Assembly: GCA_016930515.1 (NCBI GenBank)
Contig: JAFGGO010000036.1
Span: forward strand, 1-58,465
From: Promethearchaeota archaeon
GTDB taxonomy: Archaea > Asgardarchaeota > Lokiarchaeia > Sigyniarchaeales > SOKP01
Reading direction: 5' to 3'
DNA length: 58,465 bases
Position 1 is the first letter of the stretch, and each line of letters opens with the position of its first letter. The position numbers were made by a program, and so were the translations under genes. The notes beneath the pieces were generated by a model. That model had not been told where the DNA came from, did no database searches, and was given only the letters and a program-made list of their open reading frames with translations. Of the stretch, positions 52,203 through 58,465 are shown piece after piece.

Positions 52203-54563
52203 TTAACCCATAATTACCTGCACTACGCGAGTCTTATCATCATTAGAGATTGGAATAATATTACCATCTAGCGATTTTCCATCGATAATTATTTCCCGAA
52301 TTCCTTTCGAAATACTTTCTGGATTTTGAATGGAAATATCGTATAATGTGCCCCTAAAGCGTCGTTTTACCTCAAAACCTTTCCATTCTCGTGGAATACA
52401 GGGGTCAATTTGCAATCCTTGAAGTTCCGGTCTGATACCTAAAATCCAATCGGTTGCAGCTTTCAGGGTCCAGGATGCAGTTCCCGTGAGCCAAGAATTT
52501 TTAGCCTTCCCGTGTTGTGGGTGGTCATTACCCGTGATCATTTGGGAATAGACATAGGGCTCGGTTTGATGTATATCTGCGATATCGTTCTTCGTCGAAG
52601 GAGAAATCTTTTTGTAGTATTCGTAGGCAATATCACCCCGCCCCAAAATGCATTCTGCAATTTCCGCCCAAGGATTCGTATGACAAAATATTGCTGCGTT
52701 TTCTTTTAGCCCAGGAGGGAAAGTGCTAATCCCACCTAAATTTGGATAGTAGTGAGTATACGCAGGGGAAAAAAGCTTGACCCCATATGCAGTTACCAGA
52801 TGGTTTCGCACGGAATTCATGCATTCGACCGCCCTATCTTCGGAAGCTATTTTTCCAAAAACGGCCCAGGTTTGTGTGTTGAGGAAAATTTGCCCTTCCT
52901 CGTTTGATTTACTTCCAATGATGGTTCCATCGTCGTCAATTGCCCGAATATACCACTTACCGTCCCAAGCGTTCTTGTTAATGTGATTGCGATGCTTACT
53001 TGCAAGAGTCTTGAAATAACTAGAATTACCATCAATACACAATGCCGATGCGATATCGCCCATGTCCAACAAGGCCTTATGGTATTGCATGGCAACCATA
53101 ACGCTTTCCGCTCGTTTATTCGGACCGTGAAGTTGCATCGTATCGTTCCAGTCTGCGGTCCCGATGAGAGGAAATCCAGAAGGGCCCAAATTATTTTCCG
53201 TAAAATTAATGGCCTTGCAAAGATGTTCGTAAAGCGTTCCCTTCGAACCTTCCACGAACGGTATTTCTTCCTGTAGAATCGAGCAGTCGCCTGTTTCTTT
53301 CAAGTAATTACTCACAGAAAAGACCATCCACAGGTGGTCGTCTGCAAAGAATTTCATTCGAGGATTCGAGTAATCTGGAAATCCTCCAAGACCCGTTAGT
53401 GGGAAGTATTGATGATAAACCATTCCACTTTCGAATTGAGTTCGAGCGATTTCGAGGATTTTTGTTCGAACCAAGTGAGGAATTGCGTGGCAGGCACCTA
53501 ACGTATCTTGATTGAAATCCCTGAAACCAATACCACGTCCTATTCCCGTTTCGTAAAAAGAGGCGTACCTTGCCCAATCAAACGTTGTTTTGCATTGATA
53601 TTGGTTCCAAACATTGATAATTTGGTTAAAACCCCCATCTGGAGTATTAACGTGAAGATTCTTCAAGTATCCGTTCCAACTTTGTTTTAATCTCTCAAAT
53701 TCGTTTGTAATTTCATCAACATTATCGTATTTTCGTGTAATTTGAGGAATTTCAGATTCATCTTTTGTAATTCCTAAAATGTATATTATCGTTTTCGATT
53801 CATTTGGTCCAATCTCAAGAGAACTGCAAGTTGCTGCGATGGGATTCCCACCTAGGGCTTGTGCATTGCTACAGGATCCCGTTTCAACGCAAATAGGGTT
53901 TTGTTCGGAACGATATCGTCCAATAAAAGACTCCCTGTCGCAATCGTATCCGGATATTGAGTGATCTGAATAGAAATATGCAATTGGTTTCGATTTGTCA
54001 AAAAGTCGATACACGATGGCTTTAAGTTGAGGGTTGTATTTAGCGACAGCAACATTTTGAATGTATTGTAGGTCTCTTTGATCGGATATGGCGTCCCACA
54101 GGCAAAACTCCGCGTAAGAAAACACGTCAAGCGTTCGCGCCTCCGAAGATTCATTTTTCACTGATAGCATCCAAATTTCCAAGTCATCATCAAAAGGCAC
54201 AAAATAGAGGATTTCGCTCGTAATGCGATCAAAAGTTGATTTGATCTTAGTATAACCCAAACCGTGTCGACATTCATACGCGTCCAATTCACTTAAAGTC
54301 GGTTGCCAGGTCGGTGACCAATATTGGGACGTATTCCTGTCTCGTAGATAAATGTACCTACCAGGTCTATCAATCGGAATGTTGTTATACCTGTATCTCA
54401 ATATCCTGTTTTCCTTCGGATCGATGTAAAAACTGTAACCGCCAGCCGTGTTTGAAACCATGGCGCAATACTTTCCGTTGTTCAAGTAATTCATCCAAGG
54501 AGTTGGAGTACATGGGCTTGTTATGACATATTCTTTATTCTCGTTAAAATATCCATATTTCAT
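52203..54563 (-). CDS. GH94 glycoside phosphorylase (cellobiose/chitobiose type)
   Basis: 786 residues, full length for the family. Starts MKYGYFNENKEYVITSPCTP, the standard GH94 N-terminus, with a substrate-loop YIYLRDR.....WSPTWQP. Catalytic acid Asp471 in GTADWND, GFRDFNQD (~346) and DDHLW (~408) are conserved. Uses phosphate to cleave a beta-linked disaccharide (cellobiose, chitobiose or laminaribiose) to a sugar-1-phosphate; cytosolic, no signal peptide. Last gene of the transporter operon (86 bp after), which supports an import-and-phosphorolysis pathway. Sugar identity not readable. Confidence 0.87.
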   Translation of the reverse strand: MKYGYFNENKEYVITSPCTPTPWMNYLNNGKYCAMVSNTAGGYSFYIDPKENRILRYRYNNIPIDRPGRYIYLRDRNTSQYWSPTWQPTLSELDAYECRHGLGYTKIKSTFDRITSEILYFVPFDDDLEIWMLSVKNESSEARTLDVFSYAEFCLWDAISDQRDLQYIQNVAVAKYNPQLKAIVYRLFDKSKPIAYFYSDHSISGYDCDRESFIGRYRSEQNPICVETGSCSNAQALGGNPIAATCSSLEIGPNESKTIIYILGITKDESEIPQITRKYDNVDEITNEFERLKQSWNGYLKNLHVNTPDGGFNQIINVWNQYQCKTTFDWARYASFYETGIGRGIGFRDFNQDTLGACHAIPHLVRTKILEIARTQFESGMVYHQYFPLTGLGGFPDYSNPRMKFFADDHLWMVFSVSNYLKETGDCSILQEEIPFVEGSKGTLYEHLCKAINFTENNLGPSGFPLIGTADWNDTMQLHGPNKRAESVMVAMQYHKALLDMGDIASALCIDGNSSYFKTLASKHRNHINKNAWDGKWYIRAIDDDGTIIGSKSNEEGQIFLNTQTWAVFGKIASEDRAVECMNSVRNHLVTAYGVKLFSPAYTHYYPNLGGISTFPPGLKENAAIFCHTNPWAEIAECILGRGDIAYEYYKKISPSTKNDIADIHQTEPYVYSQMITGNDHPQHGKAKNSWLTGTASWTLKAATDWILGIRPELQGLQIDPCIPREWKGFEVKRRFRGTLYDISIQNPESISKGIREIIIDGKSLDGNIIPISNDDKTRVVQVIMG

Positions 54564-54649
54564 AAAAAATCAACTGTTTTATGGGATTTTATTTTGTTCT
54601 GAAAAAGTTTTTTTAAAATAAAAAAAAGAAATTGTATAATTAGTTAATT

Positions 54650-55456
54650 TTAATACCATTTTCTATAGATACTAGGCACGCAAGCCAAGAGGTTTTTTGT
54701 ATATGCATGTTCGGGAGAGGTAAAAACATCATTCGTTGGTCCTTGTTCAATAATCGTGCCTTCTTTCATTACAATTACTCGATGCGATAGATATTGAGCC
54801 TGCCCGATATCGTGAGTAATGAATAGAATGGAAATTTCATAATCGTCTTGAAGTTGCTTGAACAAGTTCAATACATCAGCTCGGGAGCTAGAATCAATCA
54901 TGCTTGTTGGTTCGTCAGCAATGAGCAATCGAGGTTTAAACATGAGGGCTCTTGCAATTAAAAGTCTTTGTAATTGTCCTCCACTTAATTGGTGAGGATA
55001 TCTTCCTAATGTTTCTTTCGGGTCGAGACCAACAGTATCTATGGCTTTAGCAAAAATATTTCTTCGTTCTCGAATGCTAACATTAGGCATTGCATGGTTA
55101 AAGGCTTGCCTAAATATATGATCAACCTTGTAAAAAGAATTATAGCAACTATAGGGATCTTGAAAAATGCTCTGTACTAGTTTATAATATTTTTTAATTT
55201 TAATTTTCTCAACAGGTCGTCCTCCAAAAAATATCTTTCCCTCAGAAGGTTTAAGAAATCTCATAATTACATTCGCTACCGTGGATTTTCCACTTCCACT
55301 TTCTCCAACAAGAGAGACAACTTCGCCCGAATTGATATGGAAAGACACATCTTTGGCGCCGTATGTTATTTTTGTTCTGATTAATCCCGATGTGTATTTC
55401 ATCGTGAGATGTTCAATTTTCAGAATTTCTTTGTTTTTTTCGTTCGTTTTTATCAC
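54650..55456 (-). CDS. Opp/Dpp-type ABC ATPase (F subunit)
   Basis: 268 residues. Walker A GESGSGKST, Q-loop QSIFQDPYSCYN, signature LSGGQLQRLLIARAL, Walker B LLIADEPTSMID, H-loop FITHDIGQA. Ends without the long C-terminal Cys motif of DppD, so it fits the DppF/OppF role. Energises uptake of oligosaccharide or peptide. 2 bp after the D subunit gene, translationally coupled. Part of a five-gene operon. Confidence 0.88.
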   Translation of the reverse strand: MIKTNEKNKEILKIEHLTMKYTSGLIRTKITYGAKDVSFHINSGEVVSLVGESGSGKSTVANVIMRFLKPSEGKIFFGGRPVEKIKIKKYYKLVQSIFQDPYSCYNSFYKVDHIFRQAFNHAMPNVSIRERRNIFAKAIDTVGLDPKETLGRYPHQLSGGQLQRLLIARALMFKPRLLIADEPTSMIDSSSRADVLNLFKQLQDDYEISILFITHDIGQAQYLSHRVIVMKEGTIIEQGPTNDVFTSPEHAYTKNLLACVPSIYRKWY

Positions 55457-55458
55457 CT

Positions 55459-56595
55459 CTATTCATATAGCCAACATGCTACAGGATTTTCTTTTTTACC
55501 GCCTCTAGGATAAAAATAAGGAGGATATTTTTCAGAGCATTTATCCATTCTTTTGGAACATCGAGGATAAAATCGACACCCTATTGGAGGAGAACTCAAG
55601 TTTGGAGGTCTTCCAGGAATTCCTTCTAATCTCGTTTCTGCAGAACCGTCTGGATTGAAACTTGCAATAGAATGCATTAATCCCTTCGAATATGGGTGCA
55701 TTGGATCGTGGATAATGTCGTCCATATCTCCTATCTCTACAATTTTTCCTGCATACATTATAAAGCATTTTGTACAAATTTGAGCAAGCGTTGGCAAATC
55801 ATGTGAAATAAAGACTATTGTATCAACTACGCCCATTTTTTTTAAATCAAGAAATGTGTCTAGTAATAATTTTTGAGTTGAAACATCTAAAGCAGATGTA
55901 GGTTCGTCAACAATAAGCAAGCTTGGATTCCATAATGTAGAAATTCCAACAACAGTCCTTTGTTTCATTCCACCACTAAGTTCGTGAGAATATTTGTTCA
56001 ATACAGAAGCATCTAGCCCTAATTTTTCAAAGTGAGTAATAACTTTTTCAAACACTTCTTCTCTTGATCTACCAAAACCATTTTTGGGCACTTCAGTATC
56101 AACAACAACATTGGACTCACGAGTCTTACTCCTTCTTGGAAGAAACCCAATTCGTTGTCGCATCACATCGTTTATAATTCTCTTAATCTTTTTAACCGGA
56201 TTTAGAGAATTTTGGGACGCTTGAGGAACATAACCAATTATCTTGCATAATATTTCTTTCCTTAGTTGTTTTTTCTTTTCCAACTCTTTCACGCGTCTTT
56301 CCTTTAATTTTTTACGATATAATGCTTTATCTAACTTGCCCTTTTCTTCTATTTTAGGAACATATACGGGAATTTCGTTTACATAGACTTGACCTTCTTC
56401 GTGATGTAAAAGAGGCATTAATGTTCCAGTAATTAATTCTGCTAATGTCGACTTACCGCACCCTGATTCTCCAGCTATAGCAACAATATCTCCTTTCTTA
56501 ACAGTAAACGTAACTCCATCAACAGCGTGAACAACACCAAAGGATCCCCTATAATAGCCCTTTAAATCTTCTATGCGTAAAATATTTTCAACCAT
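55459..56595 (-). CDS. Opp/Dpp-type ABC ATPase (D subunit)
   Basis: 378 residues, ~45 longer than usual. Walker A GESGCGKST, signature LSGGMKQRTVVG, Walker B LLIVDEPTSALD, H-loop FISHDLPTL and a C-terminal GCRFYPRCSKRMDKC iron-sulfur-like Cys motif typical of DppD/OppD. Charged inserts near residues 75-110 (VKELEKKKQLRKE) and after ~160 (SKTRESNVVVDTEVP) explain the extra length. Works with the F subunit as a heterodimer. Confidence 0.88.
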   Translation of the reverse strand: MVENILRIEDLKGYYRGSFGVVHAVDGVTFTVKKGDIVAIAGESGCGKSTLAELITGTLMPLLHHEEGQVYVNEIPVYVPKIEEKGKLDKALYRKKLKERRVKELEKKKQLRKEILCKIIGYVPQASQNSLNPVKKIKRIINDVMRQRIGFLPRRSKTRESNVVVDTEVPKNGFGRSREEVFEKVITHFEKLGLDASVLNKYSHELSGGMKQRTVVGISTLWNPSLLIVDEPTSALDVSTQKLLLDTFLDLKKMGVVDTIVFISHDLPTLAQICTKCFIMYAGKIVEIGDMDDIIHDPMHPYSKGLMHSIASFNPDGSAETRLEGIPGRPPNLSSPPIGCRFYPRCSKRMDKCSEKYPPYFYPRGGKKENPVACWLYE

Positions 56596-56611
56596 ATTTT
56601 TTCACCAGATT

Positions 56612-57526
56612 TTATAATAATTCCCTCGCTTTTGGATTGAATGTAGAACTAAAACTTCCGTGTAGATTATATATTATTACCAAGAACAATATTATCAATA
56701 ATCCTGGTGGTATCCAAATGTGATAATAACCACGGATAATAGCGCCATAATGTTGAGCATCCCATAATAGCGAACCAAGCGTGATATAGTCTTGTTGTCC
56801 TAATCCTAACATTGCAATTCCCGCTTCAACTTGAATTGCTATCCCCGTAATTATTACAAAACACAAAAAAACATATGACAAAACATTAGGTAATACTTCG
56901 GTAATAGCAATCCTCGTCGAACTTATCCCTGACATCCGGGAAATCTTGATATAATCCCTTTCTTTAATGGATAATACCTGTGCTCGTATCGATCGTGCTG
57001 CCCAAGGCCAATTAAAGAGGGCAATTACCCACAATATTGATGCCATCGTTCTTTCTTGGGTTAAAGTGCCAAGTAAGAGAATAAAAGGAATTACAGGAAA
57101 AATTAAAATGACATTTGTCACGAATTCTGTAATTTTTTCCACAACACCGCCTATATAAGGACCTACAACTCCAAAAACAATGGCTATCCCAGTGCTAATA
57201 ATTGAAGCGAGAAAACCAAATCCTATTGAGTTTCGAGTTCCTGTAATCAAAAGATGAAAAACATCCTGACCTGATTGGTTGGTACCTAACCAAAATGTGG
57301 AAGAAGGAAATAAATTATCCCCTTGATTAGGGCTTACATCGTTAAAAGGGGGGATTAAAGACCAGATTGTTATTACTAAGCATATCGTCATAAAGAAAAT
57401 TACGGCCAAGCATTGTCTTCTGTAATTTGTCCACGCAAGCCTTAATCGTTCCTTAAAAGCAGCCCTCAAACTTCTTTTTTCGAATACAATTTCGAAATTA
57501 TTTGATACGGTTGTATTTGATTTCAT
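56612..57526 (-). CDS. Opp/Dpp-type ABC permease (C subunit)
   Basis: 304 residues from ATG 57526, chosen because GGAGGT (57537-57542) is spaced correctly before it; a TTG at 57544 is less likely. N-terminal DppC lead-in, about six helices and the EAA loop region (ISRMSGISSTRIAITEVLPN) that contacts the ATPase. 16 bp before the D gene. Overlaps the end of the preceding B subunit by translational coupling distance. Confidence 0.88.
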   Translation of the reverse strand: MKSNTTVSNNFEIVFEKRSLRAAFKERLRLAWTNYRRQCLAVIFFMTICLVITIWSLIPPFNDVSPNQGDNLFPSSTFWLGTNQSGQDVFHLLITGTRNSIGFGFLASIISTGIAIVFGVVGPYIGGVVEKITEFVTNVILIFPVIPFILLLGTLTQERTMASILWVIALFNWPWAARSIRAQVLSIKERDYIKISRMSGISSTRIAITEVLPNVLSYVFLCFVIITGIAIQVEAGIAMLGLGQQDYITLGSLLWDAQHYGAIIRGYYHIWIPPGLLIILFLVIIYNLHGSFSSTFNPKARELL

Positions 57527-57527
57527 T

Positions 57528-58465
57528 TTATTGATTACCTCCAACCCTAATTCTCGGGTCTATAAACCCATACATTAAATCGATGATGAAATTACCAATA
57601 ACGATAATTAATATGGTTACGATAAAGGCACCAATGATCAAGTTATAATCACCAGAAACAAACGCTTGAACTATCAATGTACCAAGGCCAGGCCAGAGAA
57701 ATACGGCTTCGATAATTAGCGTTGCGCCCAGGATTTCATTAAAGCGCAGGTTTAGCCCTGTTAATTGAGGTAACAAGCTATTCCGCATTGCATAACGTCT
57801 TAATTTAGACTCAGAGAAACCTAACTTCCTGCAATATAGTATGTAATCTGATTCTTTTTCATAAACCATAAGTGAGCGCATTCCTGTTGCCCATCCTCCC
57901 GAAAAACATGTGACCATTACTAAAAACGGTAGCCAATAATATTCAATTAGCTGCGCTAGATTATTAAAATCACCCCAAATTATAGGAGGCGGATATTCAC
58001 CATATGGGAGCCAGTGAGTCTCGTATACAAAAAAATTTATGAAGACATATGCCATCCAAAAAAATGGTGCTGATTGCATTGCAATGATCAGATAATAGCC
58101 GACTTTACTAGCTTTTCCCTTACTGTACCCCGTACGCGCACCAATCCAATTTCCAATGATGAAAGTAATTATCGTAACGGGAATTACCATGAGCAGAGTG
58201 TAAGGAATGTAAGGCATTACGATATCAATTACAGGTCGGCCACCATTTGAAAAAGACACGCCTAAATTTCCGTTGAAAAAAAAATCATATAGAAAATAGC
58301 CGTACTGGTTAATAAGTGGTTCGTCGTAATGATAATATGCTCTTAACTCATCAATCGCTCTCTGCCACGAATCAGCATCACCTGTAGGGGAAGACAAAAA
58401 TTGTCTCAAGGGATCTCCAGGAAGTAACCTAGGTATCAAAAACGCCAAAGATATTCCAACGAAAA
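57528..58465 (-). CDS. Opp/Dpp-type ABC permease (B subunit), 5' end outside window
   Basis: Partial; open to the right edge and reads GISLAFLIPRLLPGDPL, the usual DppB early stretch, so its start is beyond 58465. About six helices with the CRKLGFSESKLRRYAMRN EAA loop. Pairs with the C subunit to form the membrane channel. It is the first seen gene of the operon B-C-D-F-GH94; a substrate-binding protein gene probably lies further right. Confidence 0.9.
   Translation of the reverse strand, partial: FVGISLAFLIPRLLPGDPLRQFLSSPTGDADSWQRAIDELRAYYHYDEPLINQYGYFLYDFFFNGNLGVSFSNGGRPVIDIVMPYIPYTLLMVIPVTIITFIIGNWIGARTGYSKGKASKVGYYLIIAMQSAPFFWMAYVFINFFVYETHWLPYGEYPPPIIWGDFNNLAQLIEYYWLPFLVMVTCFSGGWATGMRSLMVYEKESDYILYCRKLGFSESKLRRYAMRNSLLPQLTGLNLRFNEILGATLIIEAVFLWPGLGTLIVQAFVSGDYNLIIGAFIVTILIIVIGNFIIDLMYGFIDPRIRVGGNQ

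Noticed and set aside
1..58465. CRISPR array or prophage
   Set aside because: No regular repeat-spacer run and no phage structural, integrase or Cas-like gene was recognised.

Overview
The window looks like a chromosomal segment of an AT-rich Asgard archaeon, most likely of the Lokiarchaeia group. Reasons: archaeal TATA-type promoters, opposed short transcription units, and a cluster of eukaryotic-signature genes: ESCRT-II subunits Vps22 and Vps25, a Vps4-type AAA ATPase and a CHMP1/Vps46-like ESCRT-III protein at 30.4-34.8 kb, plus Roadblock/LC7 proteins and a gelsolin-like domain protein at 1.5-3.4 kb. No phage, integrase, transposase, CRISPR array or rRNA was seen. The lineage is inferred from gene content, not from a marker phylogeny.

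Layout. 0.1-3.4 kb: a minus-strand operon of two Roadblock proteins, a gelsolin-like protein and a FIST-domain sensor. 3.9-8.3 kb: six intact tandem copies and one broken copy of a ~180-residue protein family with no firm assignment. 8.3-22.3 kb: metabolic and membrane genes (two-step reductase, MFS carrier, hydrolase, UbiA prenyltransferase, methyltransferase, acyl-CoA synthetase alpha-type subunit, GDPD) and a response regulator next to a four-PAS histidine kinase. 22.6-30.3 kb: RNA-linked and sugar-nucleotide genes (zinc ribbon, RNase III, CYTH protein, sugar nucleotidyltransferase, Nop2/NSUN RNA methyltransferase, Nip7) and a decayed acetyltransferase. 30.4-34.8 kb: the ESCRT cluster. 35-39.3 kb: an HdrD-like iron-sulfur protein and a secreted clan-CD peptidase with a wrecked relative; both share a 185-bp promoter-bearing repeat that is ~97% identical. 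39.6-43.9 kb: CorA and two ion-transporter-superfamily permeases, the second frameshifted. 43.9-52.1 kb: small and Asgard-type genes (Roadblock/coiled-coil, Sm-like, Hsp20, PEBP, PfkB kinase, zinc-ribbon protein) and a tRNA-Gly(GCC) whose D-loop carries a ~30-nt hairpin insertion. 52.2-58.5 kb: a sugar-uptake operon, an Opp/Dpp-type ABC transporter followed by a GH94 phosphorylase; the first permease runs off the right edge.

Working together. The ESCRT genes supply a near-minimal membrane-remodelling set (ESCRT-II, ESCRT-III, Vps4) without ESCRT-I or ubiquitin genes in view. The Roadblock/gelsolin/FIST operon reads as a small-GTPase or actin-linked signalling unit and sits divergently beside the tandem family. 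The ABC transporter and GH94 enzyme suggest import and phosphorolysis of beta-linked disaccharides. At least five genes are broken, which points to ongoing decay or to assembly error. The strongest candidates for something undescribed are the tandem 180-residue family with its Roadblock/gelsolin/FIST neighbour, the 185-bp repeat driving secreted peptidases, and the D-loop insertion in tRNA-Gly.
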